DNA of 64,000 bases, from positions 33,966,403-34,030,402 of the forward strand of contig CM029660.1 of assembly GCA_017311315.1 (NCBI GenBank), written 5' to 3'. The notes below the pieces were generated by a model. That model ran no database searches, was not told the origin of the DNA, and saw only the letters and a program-made list of their open reading frames with translations. Position numbers and translations under genes: made by a program. This document shows positions 45,731 to 57,858 of the stretch, piece after piece. Positions within the stretch are counted from its first letter, which is position 1; each line of letters starts with the position of its first letter. The stretch comes from Dendrocalamus latiflorus (Eukaryota > Streptophyta > Magnoliopsida > Poales > Poaceae).

Positions 45731-46830
45731 TCAGCTGTCAGTTTGCCTTAAGTGGGAATCTGATGGTTTATCGATGTAAGCAATGATCAGTGTCCGTGGA
45801 AAATAATACTACTCGTAGAAAAGTATACAAGTAAACTTCGGAATTAGAATTGCAAGAACCAATTTGGAGAAGAATCCAAACGGGCCAAAGACTGTAATTT
45901 TTAGCTAGGCAGTGATTATGTGCCCGCTCCACGAATTGCAGCCTTGCGGGACAGAAAAGCAATAAAAAAATCAAGCACCAAATTGATAGAGAAAATAAAA
46001 CTAAATGATCTCCACTCCACACGGATACTTCGTCAAATAGCGCTGCTGCGTATAGGACTCAAATGGGCGCGAGCGTAGCCGTACGTACCAACGGTGATAC
46101 GACAAGGCGATGGAAGGAAGGAGGAGCAGCTTGACGCGGCTGTGGCTCCCGACCCGAGCAGCCCCCACCGGTGTAACGTCCCCCGCGAGCGGCCGCCGCC
46201 ATTGCCGCCTCATCTCGCGGGTCGTCCTCTTCGAGAACTCGCCACTGCTCCTACCCGCCCCGCCATTGTCGCCGCCGCTGCCCTGCCTGTGCGAGGGTTA
46301 AGCGCTACCTGTACGACGTATCTCCCACGCGCTGGCGTAAATATCGCAGAAGGCCATGCGATTACGCTAACGAAGAAAGTTTACGTAAATGTACACATAG
46401 GCCGGAGACGTTCATCAGTATTACGTACGGAAAATCTCTTTTTTAATTATTTTTTCCTCCCTTTTCTCTTTTAAACTATGTGTGGCTACAAATTGTCTTC
46501 CTACAGTAACTAGATTTCAAATAGAATATCTTTTCAACGCAGAGTCTATAAATTAATTGTAGTATACACTATCCCGACTTTATCTATATTAGTCAAAATC
46601 ATACATAAGTATCTCTCTCTTCGTACTCTCTCACAAATACTCATAATTCAAAATTTTAAGACAAAATTCATAAACCACACATCAAAACAACTCATCATTT
46701 TTTCTTTTTCTTAGACGATTTTCAAAAATTACAAGTAGCCCACTTGGGCCATGTCACAGCTGATTGGGCTAGTCTAGGCCCTTAAGTTATTTGTATATCA
46801 TCACTTCATAGGCCGGACGTTCATCGGTAT
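45731..46830. other. Downstream flank of CCD copy B, deleted from copy A
   Basis: This has no counterpart in copy A, where the gypsy element replaces it. It contains a small open frame at 46110-46301 (63 codons, beginning MEGRRSSLTRLWLPTRAAP), GC-rich with a possible organelle-targeting composition. It might be a remnant first exon, but nothing identifies it. 46725-46830 and 46895-46980 are diverged copies of one short sequence (CAGCCCACTTG). Confidence 0.4.
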
Positions 46831-46970
46831 CACGTCCGGGAGGTCCATTGACCGGAATCACGCCCAGCATAATCACTTCCCTTTTTTTCTTGTATGATTT
46901 AAAAAAGAAATTACAGGCAGCCCACTTGACCCATATTGCTGTTAGCTGGGTTGGGCCTTGCATTGTTTGT

Positions 46971-47642
46971 ACATCACCACTTCGTCATATTTTTTTTAGA
47001 GGATGTTAATATTAGGGGGGGTTTCGAACGCGTCCGATAACTTATAGTTATGATTAATAGTTCTTAGCCCTACTGTGAGCACTGCCAATAAGCTGCTTCA
47101 AAAAGGTTATCTCGATAAACTATTTTGAAAAGACGACGAAAAAACCATCCCATTTGTTTGTTCAGAGGGAAGCCATAAGTTATAAGTTGAAAAGAAATAG
47201 GCCTTATCTTATTGTGTTGATGTTTTGTAGACAAGTTGACCAGGCCAAACAAGCTTAAAGCCAACTTCTACTTCTAAAAGTGGGAGGCTCCTCCAAACAA
47301 GTCAGCTTCACAAGTGCTTTTGGTGTAAGCCAAAGTTGCCCCCCTTCTTTTGAGTTTTTGGCTTTTCCGAAAGTCAAAATAAACGCAACGGTTTGTTATA
47401 GTAGATTCTTCGAATGGCTTTTTGAGTCTAATACCATGTACGCAGTCCACGTCGGTGTCTCCACAGTCTGCTACCATCTCAAAAATATATGCAAAAGCCA
47501 TTATCCGCAGATATAAATCATAAGTTGCAACTCAAAAGAACATGTCAATACCCAAAGCCAAAGATGAGAAAATGAAATTACCCACCTTTCCCCTGTATAA
47601 AATACCCGAGCTCAACACTGCCACACTCGTTTCTTTTGAGGC
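46971..47642. other. Unassigned spacer with MITE-like sequence
   Basis: GACGACGAAAAAACCATCCC with ACAAGTT and AAGCCATAAGTTATAAG near 47135-47200 resembles sequence at 50010-50060, so a short interspersed repeat is present in both places. No gene was seen. Confidence 0.35.
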
Positions 47643-48290
47643 TTTTGTCAAATTGCGTTGTTTGCCCGTGTAATAGCAAAAATAGCACTCATTGTGGTAA
47701 ATTTGTAGAAATAGCGCCTCCACCGCACAGGACAGTTGGTGAGCCGACACGTACCCGTTGCCGCATGGCTGCCGTGCAGATTAGCCAAAATAGCATGGTG
47801 CCCGTGCGGTGGAGCACTGTAGCACCTAAAACCGCACGGTCACCGTGCATGAGCACTGTAGCAACACTATACAAATTTTTAGAAAAACTATTTCAGTATA
47901 TTTTTTGTATGAATTTTTAAATATAGCAAATAAGCTCCAAAAAGAATTTTTTGTGGAGTCTCCCGACATAGTGTACTTGCTTGTGTAATATGTTTTTATA
48001 ATTTTATCCATTCTGAATTTTTCTTGAAAATTAATTAAATATACTATTTGTACGAATGTTTTAATATAGCAAATGAGGTCCAAGTACTATGACATTTTGT
48101 TTGAAGGCTCCTTACGTAGTGTACTTGATTGTGTAATTTTTAAGAATTTTATATATTCTTAAATTGTCTCAAATATTAAGGGTTTATGTCTCAAAAATTG
48201 GGATTTTAGGTTTCAAAAATTAGGGTTTCATGATTTCATGTGACTTAGAATGTGAAAAGTTTAATACCACATAACTACTCTACCTAAGAT

Positions 48291-48607
48291 ACACTCTTAA
48301 TAGACAACCATTAAGGGTTTGGGCCACTGCCCAGTCTCCCTCCTCCGCACATCTGTCGTCGCATGGCAGCTGTCCTCTAAAAGAACTTCCATTCCTAGGA
48401 TGGGATGCGAAGGGCACCAGATCGAATTCCCGGGAAGGAATGCGAAGGGCACCGGATGGAATTCCTAGGATGGGATGTGAATGGCACCAGATGGAATTCC
48501 CAGGATAGAAGTTTGTTCTAGAGGACAACAGCGATAGGACGACAGATGTGCAGATGAGGGAGGCCGGGCGGTGGCCTAAACCCTTAATGGGTGTCTATTA
48601 AGAGTGT
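48291..48607. mobile_element. Nested hairpin MITE at the apex of the foldback element
   Basis: Starts ACACTCTTAATAGACAACCA and ends with the complement of ACACTCTTAATAGACACCCA. Arms of about 100 bp pair with few mismatches (CACATCTGTCGTC both sides). It sits almost exactly where the arms of the surrounding element meet. Confidence 0.85.
48385..48505. repeat. 35-bp minisatellite in the loop of the nested MITE
   Basis: About 3.4 units, each running TTCC(T/C)(A/G)GGA..GGAATTCC-like with GAAGGGCACC(A/G)GAT inside (AAGGGCACCAGATCGAATTC, AAGGGCACCGGATGGAATTC, ATGGCACCAGATGGAATTCC). Confidence 0.85.
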
Positions 48608-49234
48608 CACTTACCTAAAATAGTCATATTGTACTAAATGTCCCACATTTCAAGTCACTTGAAATCATAAAACCCTAATTTCTGATACATAAAATCCTAA
48701 TTTTTGTGACCTAAACCCTTAATTTTTTAGACAATTCTAGAACTAAAATTCTAAAAAAAACTTACACAAGGAGCCATCAAAAAATTTCATAATATTTGAA
48801 CCGCATTTTCTATATTAAAAAAATTCCTATAAATAGTATATTTAAAAAATTCAGAATAGATAAAATTATGAAAAAAAATTACACAAGTAAGTACACTATG
48901 TTGGAAAGCTCTAAAAAACATTTATAATTTTTGGATCTCATTTGCTATATTTAAATTTTCTATAAAAAGTATATTTAAATGGATTTTTTTAAATATTTGC
49001 TATAGTGCTCACCGCACGATGACAATGCTGTTTTGGGCACTACAGTGCTCCACCGCAAGGCCACCATGCAGTTTTGTATAATTCGCATGATAGCCATGCA
49101 GCGGTGGTTACGTGTTGGCTCGCCGGCGGTCCCACGCGGTGATCATGCAGTGGAGGCACTATTTCTATAAATTCATTGTGACAAGTGCAATTTTTGCTAT
49201 TACGTGGACAAATAGCACAAATTCGGCAACAAAA

Positions 49235-50306
49235 TCATTTCTTTCTCCTTCTCACCGGATGCGCTCCTTCACTGACAACCCGAGTTAGGGTTTCACCGCC
49301 GCTAGAGTCTCTGTTGGACCTCGCCACGTCTCTTCTTCTTGCCCCTCCCTTAGATCCCTAGGGCCAACGCCATTCTCCTGTGCCGCCTTCTTCGTCGCCC
49401 TTCTCCCTTGGCTCTGGCCAGCCCATCGCTGGAGGTCTCCACCACACTTCGCACGCCCATACATCCTTCACGCATCCTATTGACATGCTCGGCAGATTTG
49501 ACCAGAGGCCAAGGGCAACCCGACGACGGCGGTGGTCGAGGGCAGCCTGACAATGGAAGTAGGCCACCCAGTGATGACGGTAGCTCGACGATGGCAGTGG
49601 GCCAGGCAAGGCAGTGGCCCAACTAGATCTAGGATTTCTTCTTTTTCTTTTTATTGATTTTGGTTGAAGTTTGTGATTATTTGATTTGATTTTACTGATT
49701 TTGGTGTTCCTGAAGTCTAAAGTGGATTCAAAAATTGGATACAATGCATGCTTTTCATTTTCAAGTATGATCAACTATCAAGTGTCTTTTGCTTTCTGAT
49801 GTGGGTAGATGTCATGGAAAATCTTGTTGGGGATTTGAAACCCTTTGAAGTTCTCGTGCTCAAGAATAATCAAACTATCCATTGAAGCCATGAAAAAAAT
49901 GGATGGATTATTTTAGGCCATGGCTTATGGTTTATGGCTACGGATGACATTTTTGACCCTAGCGCAAGTACTTGTGTGAACGAACTAAATATAGATAAGA
50001 TGATTCGAAAAGACGACAAAAAATCGTATCATTTGTTTATTCAACAGAAGCCATAAGCCAAAAGGAGGCATTAGTTAGTAAGTAGTTGTGTTGCTGCTTT
50101 TGGGATGGAAAGGGAAGCAGATGATGGATTAATGGATAAGTTAACGGGGTGGGGAGCTTTGAGATTAGTGCTACCATATGGCATTATTTGAAGAGGGTCC
50201 AAGTTAATGGGTCAAAATACTAGATCCTATAGGACTTTTTCCAAGTTAAACCAACCTAACCTGACTCTAGCTAGGGAAGAATCTAGCAAGGGGCTTCATC
50301 TGGTTC
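49235..50306. other. Unassigned spacer
   Basis: GC-rich, gene-like 49250-49620 with frames open on both strands but no recognised domain. Then AT-rich, with a short repeat shared with 47130-47200. I see no supported gene. Confidence 0.35.
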
Positions 50307-50311
50307 GAGCC

Positions 50312-53300
50312 TGAAAGACCCCAAAAATTCAAACCAATTTTTTCTTTGATTTTTGCTGGATTTTTTAGTGAATTTTTGAAACTTCCCTTTTTGGAAAGTC
50401 TTCCCTAGAGCCGCTTTCCTTTTCTGGCCGGGCGCCACTCTCTTCCCGCTGGCGCCCTTTCCTTTCCCGCCTTCCTCCTTTCCCCGGCGCCCCCTCCCTT
50501 GTCTTCCCCGCTGGCGCCTTCCTCCCTCCCCGCCTTCTCCATCATGCACGCGCTGCGCGCTGCGTCCGCCCCTGCGCCCGTGGCCGCGCCCCTGGTTTCG
50601 CCTCCGCCCACGCCACCCCGACGTCACCCGGTCCGAAGGCAGCACCGCCTCCCGCGCCACGCGTCGCCGTTTCCCACCTTCGGTCCCCACCTGCCAGCCT
50701 CTTCCCCCTCTCCCTTTCCCCGCAAGCTCCGCCGTCGCCCATGCCGCCCTGGCCACCTGCTCCCGTCCGCCACTCCCCGCCTTTACTGCCGCTCAGCGCC
50801 GGACGCAGCCCATTGCGTGGAGGAGACACGCCACCGGCTCGCCCCGTCCTTCTGTTGACCCCGCGACCGCGCCCTTCCTTCTCGCCCACAGATCCCTTCT
50901 CCCTCCGCCTGGGTATAAAAGCCGTCCCTCCGCTCCCCACTCCTCCCTTGCTTCTCAAGTTTTCTCACTACCTCCAATCACTTCCCACCACTCCCAGGAC
51001 ACCAGTGAGCAGCCGATTGGGCTCTGCTCCCCCTAGCGCCGCCATTCCTCTCCCCTGCGCTGGTGACCCCCGCGAGCTCACTTTCTTCTCCCCTCCCTCC
51101 ATTCTTCGATTCCATTCGCCCAGGGCACCCTCACTACTCCCTGGCCACTGTGGCACTCTTCTCTGGCCAGGTGAAGCCCTGTGTTGCGCCGGCGTCGAAG
51201 TTCCCCTCCGGCAGTCGCACCCCTTCCGTGGCCAGCTCGCACCGAAGCCCCCAAGCTGAAACTACCACCACTAATGTGAGCCCCGGACTTCCCTAACCAC
51301 GAAACCACCGCCAATTTGGCTTGATCGACCACAGAGACCTCCCTCACCGCCGGAGAGCTAAACTTTCACCTTTTGCCTCCTGCGCTGCCCGTTGACCATC
51401 TCGCTTCCCCAGTGCCAAAAATGGATTCCCCGCACCAAAATCTACCCGCTGATCCCCTCCCTAGCCGTCGAGAACCCCGCTGTCGTCGGAGAGCAGAGGC
51501 CCCTCTATCTCCGCCTCTTTGTGGCACGCGCCCGACGGGAGGAAGACGAAGACGACGTGGCCACTCCCTAGCCGTCCGCTCCAATTGTTGCCGTCTCGCC
51601 TGAGCCCTCCGATGGCAACATCTCCTGACCGTCCGATTTCCATAAACATACCCCTTCGCAGCCACCCGATCCAGTCCACCCCAACCGTTCATCCCACCCA
51701 CTGCCATCTAATCTCCACCGTCCGATCTCCACCCACTTCAATCCAGGCCGCCCACTTCCGTTACATCTGGGTCGTCCACCCGAGCAATGCGTCAGCCATC
51801 CGGGCCACGCGGGGCGCACCGCCGTGGGCTGCGCTGGCCGTTCGGCCGCGTGGGGGCGCCTTGTGCCAGGCCGCACTGTAGCCCAAGGCCAGCCCGTTAC
51901 TGTTCAAACCGATTTTCCAGCATTTATTCTTTTCTAAAATCCAGAAAAAATTCAAATAAATCCTAAAAAATCACAGAAAATTTCAAAAATTCCCAAATTT
52001 CACCACTTTGCTCCATTTAATGTCCTGAACCCATTTTTTACCTCCATTTTCCCAAATTCATCCCAGAAAAATCCTAAAAATTCCAATTTGAATATTTTTG
52101 CATTTTACTCCTTTTCATAGATTATTTTTCCTCGCTTGATTAGGATCAAGCCGGACTTATGTTATTTTATGTGTTTACGCTAGTTTCGGTGATTCCAGAA
52201 GCTCAGGTGCAGTCCCAGGATCCAGGAGCTTCTACGTTCGAGCTCGCCAAGATCATCCAGATTCACGGTAAGTCGCAAAACCTTGATCATGTTGTATCCC
52301 ATGTTGTTTAATTATGTTATTATACTATTTGCATTATGCTAGTTGTGAAATGCTAGTTCAAAGTAAAATAAAATGTTTAGAATGACATGTTATGTAGTTA
52401 AACCCTACCACCGGTAAATGCCATGTTAAACTTGTAGCCCCGCCTTTGTTAGCCCTAGAAATAATTATTTGTTAATCTAGATAACTGTAGGTTACTTACT
52501 ATCACACAAAGTCTTTACACTAATAAGGTTGTGGCTGCGGGCCAATAGATTTCGGAAAACCCGACTCTATGGTAGGGTGGTATGGGACACCGTACCTTAG
52601 GGCGGAGAGTGCCGACGTGCACAAGTTAGGGTAAGGGTGTTGGGGAAGGAACCGCGAGACGGTCTTCGCCCGTCTTTTACCCTAGGATTGGAGTTAGGGT
52701 AAGGGTGTTGTGGGGAACCGCGAGACGGTCAGCGCCCACCGCTTACCCTAGGTTGGAGGTCGCGGACCTGGCGAGGTTGCGGACCCCGTGAAAATATAAG
52801 GACTAGACCCTTACGCCGAGCAAATGGCATAGTGATCGCTCAACCACAGGAGTTGACTTGTCAACACTGGTTTAGTAGCTGCTCAACTCGATTGAAACTC
52901 TACAGGTGTTAAGAAGGCAGGGTGTCGAGGAGTTAGGTTACGTATGCCGTGCTGCGGGTACCTAACAACGATAGGGTTCACTCAAAGCCGACGGGAGTCT
53001 TCATGTGCCAGACCTGAGTGGATTCTACCGGGTAGAGCCTATATAAAGAATTGAGCAGTGAAACGACCTGGCTTCCTTAACTCTATCGCGGGAGTTAAGG
53101 GATCGTGTGGGCAAAGTTGAGCAACTCTGCAGAGTCAAATAAATGGTATTCGAATACACCGTGCTCCCCGTTAATGGAGCTGTGTCACTTGGGTGATTCC
53201 AGCAGCAAACTTAAGTAGATTTGTAAATGCTTTAATTGGGTTAGTTGGTTAATTATCTTTTTATGAAAACCCCTAATGTTAAGGAGTAGTTTTCATCTGG

Positions 53301-53764
53301 TGAATTACTAAAATGTTTACAAACAAAACTGCATCCACTCAAAGTTAATAAACCAAGTATACTCCCTTGCTTTGTTAATCCGTGCAAGTAGTAAGATAGG
53401 GTTTCCTTTGTGACTTGCTGAGCTGGTTAGCTCACGGCTTGTTGAACCCCTCTTTAGAGGATCAAGACGACGGTGAAGGTCTCCCCGTGGAGGAAGCCCC
53501 TGAGGAGCTCTTCTTCGACGAGGACCCGTGGCTTTAGGTCTCCGCCGCGCTCAAGCATTCTTGGAGCTTTTGTGATGTAAATATACTTTGGGCTTGCATG
53601 CCCCGTTGTTGAAGCTGGGTTGTTAAACCTTATGTGAAATATATGTTGGACTTTTGTTGTTAGCATGCAATGGTATACTCTTACGCGATACTCCATAAAT
53701 GTTCATACGTGAATAGTTGCGGAATGCCGTGTCCTCAAGCGCCCCTGGAAACGGGGGCGTTACA
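50312..53764 (+). mobile_element. Giant solo LTR (about 3.45 kb)
   Basis: It starts TGAAAGACCCCAAAAATTC (a mutated TGTAACACCCC-type start) and ends GGGGGCGTTACA. Flanks are GAGCC (50307-50311) and AAGCC (53765-53769), a 5-bp duplication with one mismatch. There is no internal retrotransposon domain. The architecture resembles 1-3289 read in reverse: AT-rich start, GC-rich section, TATA box at 50914-50920 (GGTATAAAAGCCG), AT-rich section, and a short acidic reading near the end (53459-53535). It is most likely a gypsy chromovirus-type LTR. Open frames in 50400-51900 are called artefacts. Confidence 0.75.
50914..50920 (+). promoter_or_regulatory. TATA box of the giant solo LTR
   Basis: TATAAAA in a GC-rich context, about 600 bp into the LTR, as expected for an LTR promoter. 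A solo LTR could still drive transcription to the right, towards the 3' side of the DUF569 gene (antisense to it). Confidence 0.5.
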
Positions 53765-53769
53765 AAGCC

Positions 53770-56224
53770 CACCCTAGGCCAACACAGTAACACCCCCTCC
53801 CCCATGGCAACGGCCAGCTATGGCACCATAGATGCAAGCTGCTACTCCTGAAGATAGAAGCAGATGGAGGGAGGAAGAGATTAGAAGATGGGCTTTTCTC
53901 TGCACTTGGCCCACAACCACCAGTCCACAAGGCCTAACTAGCAACTGATCCTCACACCCACCCTCACCCTACTAGACACCGATTGTAGTTGAATGGAAAG
54001 AGATCTAGAGAGTGTGCACCTGAGCATTTGAGCCTAGATAGGAGAAACCCTAGTAGGTGGCATCGGGCTAGCTGCCACGTGCAAAAGCCAAGGTAGGGTG
54101 TGAGGAGGTGCAGGCCAGCTTGCAGGAGGAGTGTGGCGTAACGAGCCAATGCTAGGGAGGGGAGAACGGGAGGACTGAGGAGGACATCATGAGGGGATGG
54201 GATCAACCGGTGGCTGAGCGCGGGATCTGTTGCCTGCGGCCTGCGGGTGTCGCTACTGTAGCCAGGAGGCTATGCCATCGAGCCTCGAGGAGGGGAGTGG
54301 ACTGAACGCAGCAGTGATGTCGTATTTAATGTTTTTCCTAATTGTCTTGAGTAATCTTTACTGTTTACTTTTTGTGGATGAAATGATGACTTGATATTGT
54401 ATTGCATAGACAATTAGAGAGTAATTTAGATTCTAGACTTTCTAGTTGTATTTTGTATAGTGATGAATTTTACAATTTGTTCGTAGATTTGCAATAATGG
54501 ATAAATGAACTTTGCATAACTATTTCACAAGTAATTCAAGTAGTACTTCCTCCACCAGTGAGGGAATATTTTTGGTAATGAATATTATCAAAGCAGATTT
54601 GCATCAAGGTAGAGGATGAATGGCTCAAATTTAGAAGCATTAATGATGATAGAATCATAAGACACTTCCAAGGAATGAAATCTTGTAAATAAATTTGCCG
54701 CATGATTCAAGTTAGCGTCTCAGTGGTATGTTTAGTTTTTTTTATGCTCATAATCATTTATAATTTACTATTGTATCACTAATTTTGTTAATTTTAATGT
54801 GCATATGACATACTACCAATCTAGCTCAACAAGTCGGAATTGGGCTCAATTCCAACCAGCCCACCCACCGGGACACATTGAGCCGATATGAGGCCCACGC
54901 ACGTCTACGGCCTTGTGCTGAGCGGCTTGCAGAGATTCAGGTATTGGCATCAGAACACAACAGTATGCAAGTTCCTTTTCTACTCTTTGGTTGAAAAGGC
55001 ACGGCTAAACAGGACCAACTCATTGCAGGAACCAGTAAAATGGCATTCCAACCATCCCGTTAATATGAAACGGGGAAAATGCTTCGCGTACGACTCCTGT
55101 TGATATGAAATGCTCCATCGAAAAGAAATGCAGCTGGCAACAATGAACATGAGAACTACCAACATATTGTTCTTGTTATCGACTGCAGAGACGAATATGG
55201 GAACTACAACCAATGTCACTGTGCACAATTGTTCAGGCGTTCTTCTTAATGTTTTCAGCAGTTTGTAAGAACTGAAAGGCCAAGACAAACACCTTCTTGT
55301 CAGGAGAATGCCAAACCTAACTACCAGAAACAGAAGAGTTGCTGGGGTTTTCTGAAGGTATATCTACACTAAAGAAGACATCCAATTGTAATGTCATTGT
55401 ATCTAAGGCGGTGACGCTTCTGAAGAGACTGTCACAAGTCCTGCTCTCATCTTCCTCTACAGTGCATCAACATCTGGGTGTCGCAACGCATCATCAGCTG
55501 AACTTGCAAGTAAAACAATGGATCGGTTAGACAGCATGTAACAGGTACTGAAAGTGATGCAGCAGATCAATAATCTAAATCTGACAGTCTTGTAAAAGAA
55601 GATAGTCAATAACAGGATCTAGAGGACTGCTCATGTACAAAACAGTATATTGTGCAGAAACTAGGTTTCATACTTTAACCGATTATTGTAGGATACAACC
55701 TGAATTTTGTTAACAGGTTGTTCAACACATGTAGAATTGGCTAAATCAAATAGAAATCAATATCCTTTCTATGAGACTGAAATGAGATGACTGAACTGAT
55801 TTGGGGTTTTAAGATCCAAAAATTCTACTAGCAGCACACAGTAACAAGCGAAACAACTGAATTTCTGAACTAAGGATCAGAGTATGAAACCAGTAATTTT
55901 AATATCAAGGTTGATTGTGAGTATGTGACTACAAAATGATGTTTTCCAATAACTATATCTTCAGACCATCTTTCAGCATCTGTAGACAGAATGATAAATC
56001 CACAAGGCAGACTGTAAATACTTATCTACAACAGTTTTCAGATAGTCCCAAGTCCCCAACCAAACATAGTATACTGTTTTTTCAGGCACAAGTGGGTCAC
56101 ACTTTACTAAAATAAGACCAAATAAATCATGTAAATGCAGCAACAAATTCAAGACTTCAGAGATACCGTGAGCATATGTACTCTATGGAACATTTGTCAC
56201 CAAAAGAGAAGCAGATAGCTAGTC
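53770..56224. other. Spacer between the solo LTR and the DUF569 gene
   Basis: Contains no recognised coding domain. 54880-56220 lies directly after the DUF569 stop codon (minus strand) and probably includes its 3' UTR. Short open frames (54888-55103, 55339-55530) have no recognisable similarity. Confidence 0.4.
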
Positions 56225-57858
56225 CTACACAGATGACAGAACAATGGGAAGTCGGACCACAAAAAACCACTCACCTCTCGACCCGGCCGTGAGAATGACG
56301 ACGTCCATGGGCTCATTGCTGCGAGGCAGGTCGATGACCAGAGGGGTCAACCGTCCGTAGCGGCCTGCTCGAACACACATCGTGAGGCGGAAGAAGAGCA
56401 TCGCGAAGCCCACCCGGCGCGCCAGCTCGGTCCTCAGATTGAACACGGATCTCCCGGTGAACTGAAACGTAGCCCAGGCGTTCTCGCTGAACAACCCATC
56501 AGGGCTTGCCCGCACGTACCGGATCTCCCGCGACGGCGCCTTGAGCTTGGCGAGCCGGAGCAGGCCAGTGAAGCCTCTTGATGGCTGCTGTTGCAGTTCA
56601 ATTGGTGTTCAGGAAATTAAAACAAGACAGAAATTGTGATGGACAACAGTAGTAAGTAGTAACTGAACAAGATATAAATAGACTTAACAGGAACAAGATG
56701 TTCAGACCCAGACAACCAGTCTTCATTGCGCTCTGACTCGAATCGACTAAAGATCGAGAACAATGGCAATAGCTCAAAAAATCCAAATGAATGTAATGAG
56801 AAAGAACAACAATGGTGATGCCAACATTGGGAAGAACTGTCCCAAAATAAAATTGATAAGTGAAATTTCTAGAACGGGCAAGAAATTTTGGATAACAGCT
56901 GGTACCAAATGGAACAGGAGAAAAGGAGAAATTTGATCAATGACTGCTCCCTAAAGCGAACCAAATGTGGAGGAACGAGGAGTCAAGAAATCGAGGTGGC
57001 GACCGACATATGGAACCAAGAACTGCTCCCTAGGAGTGCACCTACAGAATTTTTACAACTTGGGCAAAAGAAACGGTAATCTTGAACAATATGTTACCAA
57101 GAATTGCTTTGCCGTGAACACAACACGCAGAATTAACACCTTCAGCAGCAAAAGCGGAAACTTCGGCAAGAACATAACCAAGAATTGCTCCCAGGAGAAC
57201 GCAGTTAACACAATTAGCAATTCCTGTGCTTAACCTGAAAACACCGACACAAACAACACCCGGAATTGGCCCCCCAAGAACCCAATTCGCAGAATCGACA
57301 GGTTCCAAGAATCGCTCCTCCGCCCAAAACAACTCGAGAATCATCAAGAACAGGGGATGGCAAGCTCACCTGAGATGGACCTGGAAGGCTAGGTATCGTC
57401 TGTCTCGGGGGGATGGCCTCCACCACCCAGTGCATCATCGTGCTGACGTTGTCGAATGCGTCGACGGTGACCCCGGTGTTCCACTGGAGGTACCTGCCGT
57501 TGGCGCGGAGGTAGCTCCCGGCGACGTGGCGCAGCAGGACGTCGTCCCCTGACCGCGACCAGACGGCCTGCCACATGATGGCCTCCACCTCCGGCTGGTC
57601 GAAGTTGCCTTGGGCGACGCGGAGGCCGCGATGGCCGGTCGGCGCCGGCGTGGCCGTGGCGGAGAGGTACCGGCCGTAGGCGCCGTGGAGGAGGACGTAG
57701 AGGCCGTCGCTGTGGAACACGTGCACCGCCCACGCCGCGTTCCGAGACGCGCGGCGCGGGTGGAGGGAGACGCCCCGGCCGTCGTCGTCGGCGTGGAGGT
57801 ACGTGCCGTGCACGCGGCTCCGCAGCCGCACGTGCTGGCCGTTGTGGAACTGCTCCAT
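56225..57858 (-). CDS. DUF569 domain protein
   Basis: Two exons on the minus strand, 57858-57370 and 56587-56225, joined at CTCAG|GTGAGC and CAACAG|CAGCC in phase 0, giving 283 residues. Exon 1 encodes the typical DUF569 (PF04601) start MEQFHNGQHVRLRSRVHGTY and a beta-trefoil-like pattern (fascin-like fold) including SGDDVLLRHVAGSYLRANGR and TMMHWVVEAIPP. Exon 2 encodes the second conserved region, REIRYVRASPDGLFSENAW and FQFTGRSVFNLRTELARR. The length fits the family, and no stops or frameshifts were seen. The biochemical role of this plant family is unknown. The ATG at 57858 begins the conserved domain directly. Upstream is a pyrimidine-rich tract. The intron is about 780 bp. Confidence 0.88.

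Larger units (their letters stand above)
38711..46970 (+). repeat. Segmental duplication, copy B (contains the intact CCD gene)
   Basis: This matches 14609-35410 apart from the insertions listed there. Material specific to copy B includes the LINE at 44259-44982, about 380 bp in intron 9 (43555-43930) and the GT/AT microsatellite in intron 1. Coding exons differ from copy A by roughly one to six per cent depending on the exon. Confidence 0.85.
47643..49234. mobile_element. Large foldback element with arms of about 630 bp
   Basis: The left arm (47643-48290) and right arm (48608-49234) are inverted copies: GTAATAGCAAAAATAGCACT near 47671 pairs with AGTGCAATTTTTGCTATTAC near 49184, and GTGCGGTGGAGCACTGTAGC pairs with GCACTACAGTGCTCCACCGC. 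The arms differ at many positions, so it is not recent. Tips read TTTTGTCA and the complement of CAACAAAA. A target duplication (TTTCTTT on both sides) is only suggestive. No coding sequence. Mutator-like or another class cannot be decided. Confidence 0.8.
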
